NCBI GenBank assembly: GCA_020831765.1
Contig: JAFIFY010000008.1
Coordinates: forward strand, 1 to 48,630
Direction: 5' to 3'
From: Phycisphaeraceae bacterium
Lineage (GTDB): Bacteria; Planctomycetota; Phycisphaerae; Phycisphaerales; Phycisphaeraceae
Length of the DNA stretch: 48,630 bases
Position 1 is the first letter of the stretch, and each line of letters begins with the position of its first letter. Shown in pieces: positions 1 to 7,344 of the stretch. The notes beneath the pieces are model-generated. The model saw only the letters and a list, made by a program, of their open reading frames with translations, had not been told where the DNA came from and searched no databases. A program made the position numbers and the translations under genes.

Positions 1-186
1 GCAAGGCCGCTCAGACCCACCAAGCCGCCCGGATCGGCCCCGCAGCCCCCGGCGCGGGCGTCCTGGCACCCGTCGATGATGCCCGGACTCCCGGCAAACC
101 CCGTGCCGCATCGCACGCCGAGGTACATGCGTTTGCCCTGATGCCCACCCCTCGAACGTGGTCGGAATTCCTGGTCAGCGTTCCAT
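1..186. other. Left-edge stretch, no confident gene
   Basis: The third forward frame is open from the window edge to position 425 and in its first 140 bases has a plausible Ala/Pro-rich composition, so it could be the 3' end of a gene entering from the left. Most of that frame lies antisense to the lipoprotein at 187-747, however, and frame 1 is also open to about 140. I cannot decide between a truncated gene and non-coding DNA. Confidence 0.2.
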
Positions 187-747
187 TCACCTGGTCTTCG
201 GGTGTTCGGGCAATCGCTCCGAATCCGGAGCGTCCATCCTCAGCGGGTGAAACCGGCCTTTTTCGTCCCGAGTCCAGGTTTCGTAATTGGAAAAATGCCG
301 CGAAAGATCGCCGAGGTCACAATCGGACTTGTAGGAGTGAAATGTTCGGACGAAGTGGCCCACATCTCTGGACCAGTCTTCAAGCGGACGGTCGGAAGCG
401 GGAAACGGATGTCGTCCTCTCCTGATCCAGAAACATACCTGCTCAACCTCCCGAGTCTCCCAGTCGATGTACCCCACGATGCCATGTGTGTATGCCAGCC
501 ACAACGATGAACCGGGCCGGACGCCGCGGGCCACGACAACCGGCGCTGACAAGGTGGCCTGCAGCGGGGCGTATTTACCCTCACGCATTTCGATCTCGAT
601 TTCCACGTTCATCCATTCATGGTCCGAAATGAGATCGACAAAACAATGTTTCTCGCAGCCAGAGCAGAGAAGGCCGAAGACCATCAGAATGGCGATGTGC
701 ATCTTGGACGGAACTCGGTCCGCCGCCATGTTTTCATTCAGCCACAT
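187..747 (-). CDS. Small predicted lipoprotein, unknown function
   Basis: This encodes a 186-residue protein. A hydrophobic stretch follows the Met at residue 16 and ends in the lipobox-like LLCSGC, so export and lipidation at that Cys are expected. The start at 747 is preferred because AGGAG lies 8 bases upstream; a start at 702 would give a more conventional, shorter n-region but has no comparable ribosome binding site. The mature part contains three or four further Cys, several Trp, and charged stretches. I recognise no domain. It stands alone: on its 5' side are about 1.4 kb without a gene and on its 3' side the window edge. Function is unknown; the lipoprotein call rests on the signal sequence only. 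Confidence 0.7.
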   Translation of the reverse strand: MWLNENMAADRVPSKMHIAILMVFGLLCSGCEKHCFVDLISDHEWMNVEIEIEMREGKYAPLQATLSAPVVVARGVRPGSSLWLAYTHGIVGYIDWETREVEQVCFWIRRGRHPFPASDRPLEDWSRDVGHFVRTFHSYKSDCDLGDLSRHFSNYETWTRDEKGRFHPLRMDAPDSERLPEHPKTR

Positions 748-1149
748 GAATCAATCTCCTAATGAGGAATGATGGATCATCGGTTCTTGGCCTCGCGGTT
801 CGGCCATATTTGATACCGTGCTTTGACCGGTCATCTCCGGATCATGGTTGTTGTCGGTCATCGTCGAGGGGTGATCGTGCGCTGCAATGCTCAACTTGAA
901 TCAAGTATACCCGCGTGGCTCGGCTCATCGGAATTATGCCGACCGGTGATGCGGGATTGCGGTCGGAGCCGGGTCGTCGATCCACGTTCTCCTGCGCGGT
1001 GGGCGGTTCCTTGTCGTGCCGGCGCAGCGTACGGCGATGGCGTCCGTCTGTCTTCATGAGCGTCCTGGGCGATTCAATTGACCGTAAGCCGATGTGGGGA
1101 AGGATCGCGCTCTTCTGAGCGGACCGGCTGTACGTGCGCTCTGCCAGGA

Positions 1150-1344
1150 GTGAATGAGCTCGGATCCGGCGTTATGTCGCCCCGGATCGGGTGGCATGGC
1201 ATTGTCAAATGGAGCCCATCCGCTTCACCTCTTGAGCATGAAGGTTTGATCATGGACGAAAGGAAAAGCCGTGTCGGACAAGTCGTGAATGTCGTATGCA
1301 TCCCACTGGTGTGGTTGCGCCTGGAAACTAAAAATATGCGATAA
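1150..1344 (+). pseudogene. Relic copy of the 5' end of the 3490 gene
   Basis: Bases about 1150-1325 align with about 3390-3563 downstream. The upstream stretch, the sequence around TCACCTCTTGAGCATGA, the start codon and the first 20 or so codons are shared. The copied start codon is at 1252, and the distance from a shared GAATGAGC box to the ATG is 100 bases here against 98 in the intact copy. The reading frame begins MDERKSR against MDEKRIR in the intact gene and closes after 30 residues at 1344, just after similarity is lost. Only the control region and N-terminus remain, so this is a truncated, diverged duplicate. Confidence 0.65.
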
Positions 1345-1540
1345 CATATAAAAAACAAATAAAAAGTGGAGCAGATTGTGGGCAGCGTTCACCAGCGGCA
1401 GGTTCATATTGTGTTGCGACCTCTGTCGTAGCCCCATGGATTGAGCGACCATTGGAACCTGCACGGGCTTGATTGCATCACGCTCGGCAGGGCGGCGTCG
1501 GCTGTCATGCACTTTTCGCCCTTCTGACGGTCGATGCCTC

Positions 1541-1569
1541 TTGACAAGGGGTAGGCTTTGGTGTATGTT
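1541..1569 (+). promoter_or_regulatory. Sigma70-like promoter candidate
   Basis: A perfect -35 box TTGACA (1541-1546) is separated by 17 bases from TATGTT (1564-1569), which matches 4 of 6 consensus bases. Transcription would start near 1576 and run through the hairpin-rich region toward the PEP-CTERM gene at 2159, giving an unusually long leader of about 580 bases, or it could produce an independent RNA. Confidence 0.45.
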
Positions 1570-1746
1570 TGTCGGTGAGTTTTCGGGTTCTTTTGCCCGA
1601 ATCGCAGGCGATATCATCCAAGCCCGTATCTACTGTCGGGCTGGGGATGGGAGAGAGTCAGGATCGCCTGGGTCAGTCTGAAACCGGCCGTCAAGTCCCG
1701 GATTGGCGGCTTCACCCTAACGGGGATTGCTGAGAGAGAGAAAAAT

Positions 1747-1776
1747 CGGCGCTGCAATGTCGTTCCGGCAGCGCCG
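1747..1776 (+). other. Stable 9-bp hairpin
   Basis: CGGCGCTGC (1747-1755) is perfectly complementary to GCAGCGCCG (1768-1776) across a 12-base loop. No T-run follows, so it does not look like an intrinsic terminator. It lies inside the region that the promoter at 1541 would transcribe. Confidence 0.45.
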
Positions 1777-1935
1777 GGGTGTTGTTCGCAGGATGCGCTG
1801 GCTTGGCCGAGGCATCGCGGATGCGCGATAAATATGTAGTGAAATGATAAACGTAAAGTGTTTTCAGTAACAAACGTGGTCTTGGAAATGTGTGCATCAC
1901 GAATCAGAATCAATGAACTTTTGGATCGAGGCGAT

Positions 1936-2060
1936 CAGGAAATGGTTGGTTGTTTCCTGTTCGAAGCCCGGCGCAGTTGGTTCCGGCGCTGTGGGTCTTG
2001 TCCTGAATCCTTGGTGATTCGGGCTGGGAGAATGCGGGAGCGTTTCCCGCATCCAGCCTG
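1936..2060 (+). promoter_or_regulatory. Leader with several hairpins, two mutually exclusive
   Basis: Three hairpins can be drawn in the 5' region of the PEP-CTERM gene. The first is CAGGAAA (1936-1942) with TTTCCTG (1953-1959). The second is CCTGAATC (2002-2009) with GATTCGGG (2016-2023). The third is a long stem in which GGCTGG (2022-2027) and ATGCGGGA (2032-2039) pair with TCCCGCAT (2045-2052) and CCAGCC (2053-2058). The second and third share bases 2022-2023, or 2020-2023 if the third is extended by its outer pairs, so they compete. GCGGGA also has a second partner, TCCCGC at 2073-2078. The arrangement resembles an attenuator or riboswitch leader, but I recognise no known class. Confidence 0.35.
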
Positions 2061-2158
2061 ACTGATGTGATCTCCCGCGGATTCTCGGAAAGCGCGTGTT
2101 CTCCTCCGCGAGGAACACAAACACTCGCCTCACAATGAGGCGGAAAGGAGCGGCCAGA

Positions 2159-3061
2159 ATGAGTGGTAAACGGATTCGCAATCTGATGGGGATGCTGATC
2201 GTCCCCGCCGTCGGCTCGGCTTTGGCTTTCGGGACCGCGGCAAATGCCGCATCGGTTACGGGCGATCCTTCTGTTGACAGCGGATGGATCTTGGGCGGCA
2301 ATTCCTTTGACAAGGGCGTCTATGTCCAAGGATCGGGTACGTTCAGCTACGACATTTACTCGGCCAGTTTCACGCTTGATGCGGTTGGCCACAGCGCCAT
2401 CATCAACAGCTTCACCGGCGCCGGCCTTGATTGGTTGGCCGGAGACCGCATTGTCGGACTTGGCGGCAAGTTCGTCGGCAACACCATCGCGAACACCGGT
2501 TGGGATGCCGGTGAGTGGGAGTGGAAGCCGTACAGTGGTGGTGGCGAGGCGTTCAACGACGATGTGAGCGGGTCGTCCAATCCCCAGGCCAAGTTCGGGA
2601 CCAGTGCCGCCACCTGGAGTCCCAGCACCGTTGCGCCACTCAATGGCAACGGTAGCGGCAGCACCGGGGATGGCGGTTTTGGCGCGATCCACATGCGCAC
2701 CCAGATCAGCTTCGGCAATCGAACCGATGCCGGCAACGGCATTCCCGATCTGCCTGATCTGCTGCGACGGGTCGATGGCTTGGGCAGTGCTGTCACGATG
2801 GACAATGAATTCGGGCGGCTGGTCTATATCGCCGATGGCCAGGTGCCCGAAAGCTGGCAATGGTTGCTCAACATCGATCTGCTTGAACGCAATTTCGCCG
2901 GCGATCCGACTCCCCTGCCCGGTGATCTGGCCATTGCGTCGGTTCAGCGGGGCACCAATCGATTCACCGACGGCCTGATCAACGTCGTCCCGGAGCCGAC
3001 CAGTCTGGCCCTCCTGGCGGTTGGCGGGCTTGTGCTTCTGCGACGTCGTCACGGCGGATGA
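2159..3061 (+). CDS. PEP-CTERM sorted secreted protein
   Basis: This encodes about 300 residues from the ATG at 2159, which has AAGGAG 8 bases upstream; upstream in-frame Met codons lack such a site. A signal peptide occupies roughly residues 1-30 and ends near ANA-AS. The C-terminus carries a PEP-CTERM signal: Val-Pro-Glu-Pro, a hydrophobic stretch (SLALLAVGGLVLL) and a terminal Arg cluster. In this family the signal directs processing by an exosortase at the membrane and surface attachment or release. The middle is rich in Gly, Ser, Asp and aromatic residues, as in beta-rich secreted proteins, and I recognise no catalytic motif. The gene is monocistronic: a long structured leader precedes it and an intrinsic terminator follows within 25 bases. 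No exosortase gene is in the window. Export and sorting are well supported; function is unknown. Confidence 0.85.
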   Translation: MSGKRIRNLMGMLIVPAVGSALAFGTAANAASVTGDPSVDSGWILGGNSFDKGVYVQGSGTFSYDIYSASFTLDAVGHSAIINSFTGAGLDWLAGDRIVGLGGKFVGNTIANTGWDAGEWEWKPYSGGGEAFNDDVSGSSNPQAKFGTSAATWSPSTVAPLNGNGSGSTGDGGFGAIHMRTQISFGNRTDAGNGIPDLPDLLRRVDGLGSAVTMDNEFGRLVYIADGQVPESWQWLLNIDLLERNFAGDPTPLPGDLAIASVQRGTNRFTDGLINVVPEPTSLALLAVGGLVLLRRRHGG

Positions 3062-3084
3062 TCGGTGCGTACGCATACTCTTTT

Positions 3085-3117
3085 CCGTCGGCGGCTTGAA
3101 CGCTGCCGACGGATTTT
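3085..3117 (+). terminator. Intrinsic terminator of the PEP-CTERM gene
   Basis: An 11-bp stem with one G-T wobble (CCGTCGGCGGC at 3085-3095 with GCTGCCGACGG at 3102-3112) and a 6-base loop is followed by ATTTTC. It lies 24 bases after the stop codon. Four T residues before the stem mean it could also work weakly on the other strand. Confidence 0.8.
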
Positions 3118-3489
3118 CATTGGCTGGAGCCCATGCACAAATTGAAGGCAACGCCAGTCTGGGAGAACGGCGGCAAGAAACCTCGATCGCCAGGGACCGG
3201 TCGAGGAAATCCTCTGGGACGCCAGCGTTGGAAGGTCCGATGGAGTCGATGCTCGGCGATCCCCGTGCTCACGCGTTGCGTGATTGGTCCGCCTTGGCAA
3301 TCATTGCGGGCGATTCGGTCGGGCGATGGGTGAAGCAGGGCTGGATCAGGTTTCGGCCGAACGCCCGGTGGGTGTCCGGTCTGGTAGGATAGAATGAGCG
3401 TGGATCAGGCGTTATGTCGCCCGAGTCCGGGCGGTGGTCTTGTCCCATGGAGTACATCCGCTTCACCTCTTGAGCATGAGGGTCTGATC
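3118..3489 (+). promoter_or_regulatory. Upstream region of the 3490 gene, duplicated at 1150
   Basis: No gene is seen here. From about 3390 to the start codon the sequence is shared with the relic copy at about 1150-1251. Because upstream DNA is conserved together with the codons, this part probably holds the promoter and leader. TAGGAT at 3385-3390 resembles a -10 box, but no good -35 box lies at the right distance. Confidence 0.35.
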
Positions 3490-4491
3490 ATGGACGAAAA
3501 GAGAATTCGTGCCCGACACGTCGTGCATTTCATCTTCATCCCGCTGGTTCTGCTGTGCCTGGGTCTGATCGGATTGGGCGCTTTCTGGGGGGAATGGGCC
3601 GGTGCTCGGGTGCCGGATGGGGGCGTCGGGCTGAATGAACTGGCGGCCCTGATGGGTGTTGCGCTGCTGATCGTGACGATCGCGCTGTACTGGCTCGCCA
3701 TCATGTTGCAGAAGGTTCGGCAAAGCGCCGGGGGCGGTCATCATCGGCCGGATGCCGAGACCATCAGCCTGCTGAAGTCGATCAACGAGCGGATGCTGCT
3801 CAGCGATACGGCCAAGCGGATCGCCTATCGCGAGAAGGACCGGGCCGCGCTTCGCCGCGCGATCCTGGATGACATCGCCAAGCAGGATTTTGAGGCCGCG
3901 TTGGCCATGGTCGATGAGATGAGCCAGGTATACGGCTATCGGGAGGAGGCCGAGGAGTTCCGCCGCCAGATCGACCGGGCTCGCGAGGCGGACCTGGAGC
4001 GAAAGGTCTCGCGCCAGATCGATCACATCGATGAACTGGTGGCCGAGGAGAAGTGGGAGGAGGCTCGGCGCGAGGCGGCGGCCATCAGCCGGGTATTCCC
4101 CGATGTGCCCCGCGCCCAGAATGTGATGCAGCATGTCAAGGACAAACTCGAGCAGTTCAAGAAGGACTTGGAGCGGCAGTTCCTGGAAGCCTCAGCCCGC
4201 GAGGACCTGGACACGGCGATGGAACTGCTCAAGAAACTGGATCGCTACCTGACCAATACCGAGGCCGAGCCGTTCCGCGAGGTTGCGCGCGGCGTGATCA
4301 CCAAGCGGCGGGACAACCTGGGCGTACAGTTCAAGCTGGCGGTTCAGGACCATGAATGGCACAAGGCCCTGACCGTGGGCGAGGAAATCATCCAGGACTT
4401 TCCCAACACCCGGATGGCCGAGGAAGTGCGTGAGATGCTCGACCAGCTTCGTGACCGGGCAGCGCAGGAGCGGTCGGCGCGGGGGTACTGA
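3490..4491 (+). CDS. Membrane-anchored helical (TPR/coiled-coil-like) protein
   Basis: This encodes 333 residues. The ATG at 3490 has GAGGG 7 bases upstream; a longer in-frame start at 3394 exists but reads through the duplicated upstream sequence. Two transmembrane helices are evident at about residues 11-34 and 52-74, so the protein is an inner-membrane protein. From about residue 90 to the end it is highly charged and alpha-helical, with repeated helix-pair segments (for example a DFEAALAMVDEM-like and an EWHKALTVGEEI-like helix) that resemble divergent tetratricopeptide units. Such domains normally serve as protein-interaction scaffolds. The gene converges on the two-component genes with only 21 bases between stops. 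No enzymatic motif is seen. A truncated duplicate of its 5' end lies 2.2 kb upstream. Topology is well supported; function is unknown. Confidence 0.8.
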   Translation: MDEKRIRARHVVHFIFIPLVLLCLGLIGLGAFWGEWAGARVPDGGVGLNELAALMGVALLIVTIALYWLAIMLQKVRQSAGGGHHRPDAETISLLKSINERMLLSDTAKRIAYREKDRAALRRAILDDIAKQDFEAALAMVDEMSQVYGYREEAEEFRRQIDRAREADLERKVSRQIDHIDELVAEEKWEEARREAAAISRVFPDVPRAQNVMQHVKDKLEQFKKDLERQFLEASAREDLDTAMELLKKLDRYLTNTEAEPFREVARGVITKRRDNLGVQFKLAVQDHEWHKALTVGEEIIQDFPNTRMAEEVREMLDQLRDRAAQERSARGY

Positions 4492-4512
4492 CCGCTTTCA
4501 TCAGGAGACGCT

Positions 4513-5973
4513 TCAGCCAGCCGACTTGCGTTCGATCATCGGCTGGGCGTCGGGTTCGTCGTCGGAAGCGGGCATCGCATGCGGATGATCATCGGACACG
4601 GGCTCAAGCGTGATGGGCTTGCCTGGGTGGTCGATGCCCGGCGACTGGGGCAGATGCAGGAAGAAGCTGCTGCCCGCGCCAGGACGGCTGCGCAGTGAGA
4701 CGTGTCCGCCGTGGGCATCCATGATGTGCTTGACGATCGCAAGTCCAAGGCCCGTGCCGCCCATCTGCCGGCTCCGGGCACGGTCGGTGCGGTAGAACCG
4801 CTCGAACAGCCGTTCGTGATGCTCCGGAGCAATGCCCGGCCCCTGATCGCGAACCTCGATGCGGATTTCATTGGGCACATCGGCCAGAACGTGAATGCTG
4901 ATGGGCTTGCCCGGCGGGCTGAATTTCAGCGCGTTGTCCAGCAGGTTGACCAGCGCCTGTTCGATCAGCCGGCTGTTGAAGGTGGCATGGAGCGACTCGG
5001 GACAGTCGATCCGAATCGTTACCCGCTTATCCCGTGCCTTGGCCTGACAGGTCTCGACCGACTCACGAATCGACCGGATCAGCGGCCCGCGCGCCAGCTC
5101 GATTCGCGCATCCTTGGCTTCCTGCTCGATCCGCGCCAGCGAGAGGAGGTCTTCGATAATGGCCTGAAGCCTGTCGGCCTGGCGCCCGATGATGGCCAGG
5201 AAACGGTCGTGCTCATCGCGCGAGACTTCCTCGGCATCGAGGATGGTCTCCACCGATGCTTTGATCGCCGCGACCGGCGTCTTGATTTCGTGGGATACGT
5301 TGGCCACGAAGTCACGTCGGACCGATTCGAGCCGGCGCAGTCGCGTCACATCATGCAGCACGATGATCGCTCCGATTCGCTCGCCGCTGGAGGCATACAG
5401 CGTCGATGCCTGTACTTCGAGCAACCGGGTGGTCAGCGCGGTGGCGGCGGCGCGTCCGGCGGTCCTTGCCTGGCCCTCGTCGCCTTCACGATCCACCAGG
5501 CGCAGGGGGATTTCGTCCTGGATCGGGACATTGGTGGTCAGCGCTTCGCCGATGAAATCCTGCAACGGTAGATCGCGGACAATCTCCAGCACGTTGCGGC
5601 CGATCACGGAGATCGGGTCCACGCCCAGCAGCCGGCCGGCGGCGAGATTGAGGCTTCGAATGTTCTGATTCAGATCGATCACCACCACGCCTTCGATCAT
5701 GCTCCGCAGCACGGCCTCCAACTCACGCCGATGTCGCATCTCCGCTTCAAAGCGGTTCTCGTTCAACCGGAGCATGCGACTGAGCGAGACCGCCAGGGCG
5801 CGGGCCGTGGGTGGGTGACTCACTTCCAGCCGCGGGGGCCGGTCGCCCGCTGTCGCCATCTCGACCAGGCCGCGCAGTTGCCTCCAGGCGCGGCGATGCG
5901 CCCGCATCCGCAGCAAGGCCAGGCCCAGCGCCAGTGCAAGGCCGATGGAGAGGATGGGCCAGAAGATGGTCAT
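4513..5973 (-). CDS. PhoR-like sensor histidine kinase
   Basis: This encodes 486 residues from the ATG at 5973; a TTG at 6027 in the same frame would add 18 residues ahead of the membrane segment. One N-terminal transmembrane helix (about residues 3-22) is followed by a linker, a PAS-like domain (about 85-215) and a HisKA domain whose H-box has the phosphoacceptor His at about 228 (NVSHEIKTP). The HATPase domain shows an N-box (LVNLLDNALKFS), a G1-box (RDQGPGIAP), an F-box and a G2 region (GGTGLGLAIVKH). All catalytic motifs look intact. The single-TM plus PAS layout without a large periplasmic sensor resembles PhoR. The response regulator gene lies directly upstream on the same strand, so the two form a pair. 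A polar C-terminal tail of about 40 residues is unremarkable. No phosphate transporter genes are adjacent, so the signal is not fixed by context. Confidence 0.92.
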   Translation of the reverse strand: MTIFWPILSIGLALALGLALLRMRAHRRAWRQLRGLVEMATAGDRPPRLEVSHPPTARALAVSLSRMLRLNENRFEAEMRHRRELEAVLRSMIEGVVVIDLNQNIRSLNLAAGRLLGVDPISVIGRNVLEIVRDLPLQDFIGEALTTNVPIQDEIPLRLVDREGDEGQARTAGRAAATALTTRLLEVQASTLYASSGERIGAIIVLHDVTRLRRLESVRRDFVANVSHEIKTPVAAIKASVETILDAEEVSRDEHDRFLAIIGRQADRLQAIIEDLLSLARIEQEAKDARIELARGPLIRSIRESVETCQAKARDKRVTIRIDCPESLHATFNSRLIEQALVNLLDNALKFSPPGKPISIHVLADVPNEIRIEVRDQGPGIAPEHHERLFERFYRTDRARSRQMGGTGLGLAIVKHIMDAHGGHVSLRSRPGAGSSFFLHLPQSPGIDHPGKPITLEPVSDDHPHAMPASDDEPDAQPMIERKSAG

Positions 5974-6125
5974 GGATGGTCCATGGGTTGGGAAGAGGGT
6001 GGATCGACGAGTGCCGGATCGTGCCAATGATCCAAGCGGCGTTCACCGAAGGTCGATGGCCGGAAAACCGCCCGGCGTGCCCTTGATCATTTTATCGCTG
6101 ACTTACCTTCACGCGGCTGTCGGGG

Positions 6126-6154
6126 AATCCCCACCAGCCGCCGCGCAGGGGATT
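6126..6154 (-). other. Hairpin in the regulator-kinase spacer
   Basis: AATCCCC (6126-6132) and GGGGATT (6148-6154) form a 7-bp stem between the response regulator stop and the kinase start. There is no T-run. It could modulate read-through or mRNA decay between the two genes, but this is only a structural observation. Confidence 0.3.
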
Positions 6155-6189
6155 GGGGCGATGGTCGCCAAGTCCGGTCCGGCGGGCAC

Positions 6190-6951
6190 TCAGTCGCCGG
6201 ACTCACGGAAACGATAGCCGACGCCTCGGACCGTTTCGACATCCGAACCGTGTTCACCCAGCTTTCGCCGTAGGGTGACGATCTGTACATCCACCGATCG
6301 ATCGGTAACGGCCGCGTATTGGCCATGGATGGCGGTGATGATCTGCTGTCGGGTAAAGACGCGACCGGGCTTGGAGGCCAGCAGCCAGAGCATCTTGAAC
6401 TCGGTCGCCGTCAGGTCGACGCGTCTGCCAGCCACCCGAACCTCGTGCTTGTCGGAATCGATGGCCATGGCCTTGACTGAGATCAGGTTCGATTGCGAAC
6501 CGGAGTCGCCTTCAGTGGCGGTCTGGCCCCTGCGGAGTAGGGCCTTGACTCGAGCGAGCATGACGCGGGGACTGAAGGGCTTGGCCAGGTAATCATCCGC
6601 CCCGGTATCCAGACCGGTGACGATGTCCGCTTCCTCGCCCTTGGCCGTCAGGATCAGAACCGGTAGGTTGGCGGTCTGAGGATCCTTACGCAGCAGCCGA
6701 CAGAACTCCAGCCCATCCATTCCCGGAAGCATCAGGTCCAGGACGATCAGGTTGGGTGGCTGCCGCTGAATCTGCTTGAGGCCCTGCTCGGCCGAATCAG
6801 CGCAGACCACCTTGTAGCCCTGGCGATTGAGGTTGTAGCGGAGCAGGTCCTGAAGGTCCGGCTCATCTTCAACAACCATGACCGTGCAGTCGCCGACGGG
6901 TGTGCCTTCGCGCTTGCGGGCCTTGGCTGTGATCTCGGTGCTCTGGCTCAT
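6190..6951 (-). CDS. PhoB/OmpR-family response regulator
   Basis: This encodes 253 residues from the ATG at 6951, which has GGAG 8 bases upstream. An in-frame ATG at 7065 would add 38 low-complexity residues without a good ribosome binding site. The receiver domain shows the acidic pair (VVEDEPD), the phosphoacceptor Asp in LIVLDLMLPGMDG, the conserved Thr (LILTAKG) and the Lys in AKPFSP. The C-terminal part is a winged-helix DNA-binding domain of the OmpR/PhoB type, ending with the typical VRGVGYRF motif. It is transcribed before the PhoR-like kinase gene with about 216 bases between them. It should bind direct repeats upstream of target promoters when phosphorylated; the regulon is unknown. 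The inverted repeat at 7078-7108 in its own upstream region may be autoregulatory. Confidence 0.92.
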   Translation of the reverse strand: MSQSTEITAKARKREGTPVGDCTVMVVEDEPDLQDLLRYNLNRQGYKVVCADSAEQGLKQIQRQPPNLIVLDLMLPGMDGLEFCRLLRKDPQTANLPVLILTAKGEEADIVTGLDTGADDYLAKPFSPRVMLARVKALLRRGQTATEGDSGSQSNLISVKAMAIDSDKHEVRVAGRRVDLTATEFKMLWLLASKPGRVFTRQQIITAIHGQYAAVTDRSVDVQIVTLRRKLGEHGSDVETVRGVGYRFRESGD

Positions 6952-7077
6952 CGGGCTGGCTCCGGGGTGGGGTTCGGCCTCGCCGGGTTGTTCAGCGATC
7001 GGTTGAGGCGATGTCGCCCTGAGGCTGTTGACCAGCGCGCCCGGGATTGAATCCGACAGCCCCATGGCCCGAAGAAA

Positions 7078-7108
7078 GTTAGCCTAACAATATGAGAATC
7101 GTGTTAGG
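7078..7108 (-). promoter_or_regulatory. Operator-like repeats upstream of the response regulator
   Basis: GTTAGCCTAAC (7078-7088) is an 11-base palindrome, and its CCTAAC half is repeated in inverted form as GTTAGG at 7103-7108 after 14 bases. The elements lie upstream of the regulator start, where a promoter for the two-component pair would be expected. Binding by a regulator is inferred from symmetry only. Confidence 0.4.
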
Positions 7109-7180
7109 GAACGGCTGATTTCCGGTCCATACAGCATGTCTTCCCGTGTGTGATTTTATCGGATTCTCCGCCAAAAAGGG

Positions 7181-7209
7181 TTGACCTGCCTGGGTAATCG
7201 GGGCATAAT
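7181..7209 (+). promoter_or_regulatory. Sigma70-like promoter of the glycosyltransferase gene
   Basis: TTGACC (7181-7186) and CATAAT (7204-7209) are separated by 17 bases, and each matches 5 of 6 consensus bases. The predicted start is near 7216, giving a leader of about 130 bases before the start codon at 7345. Confidence 0.65.
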
Positions 7210-7344
7210 GGGAAAGAGAGTGCTTGCCTGGCCTGAATCAGGGCTGGGCTCGTGGGTTGTGGCATTCCGCTTCGAAGTGGAATGAAGATCGGAATTGATC
7301 GCGGCGGCTGGCCGTGCGGCGTTCCGGTTCAGAGAGAGAGATCG

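Larger units (their letters stand above)
748..2158. other. Long intergenic region with gene relic, promoter and structured leader
   Basis: No convincing protein gene is visible in these 1.4 kb. The region holds the diverged duplicate of the 5' part of the 3490 gene (about 1150-1325), an AT-rich patch near 1330-1370, a sigma70-like promoter at 1541-1569, a 9-bp GC hairpin at 1747-1776, another AT-rich patch at about 1825-1880, and a cluster of hairpins at 1936-2060 just ahead of the PEP-CTERM gene. Short open frames here lack ribosome binding sites and recognisable products. Confidence 0.6.

Noticed and set aside
1700-1780. TPP riboswitch suggested by ACGGGG and CTGAGAGAG
   Set aside because: The second conserved half of the thi-box is missing and no thiamine gene follows.
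1936-2060. tRNA gene suggested by TTCGAAGC near 1960
   Set aside because: No acceptor stem or anticodon arm can be built around it.
3394-3489. Longer start for the membrane protein at 3490
   Set aside because: The extra 32 codons lie in the duplicated upstream segment, have no ribosome binding site and encode no plausible protein part, while ATG 3490 has a good site.
4513-6951. Definite assignment as phosphate regulators phoB and phoR
   Set aside because: Domain order fits, but no pst or phoU genes are adjacent and the sensor cannot be read from sequence, so only a PhoB/PhoR-like call is made.
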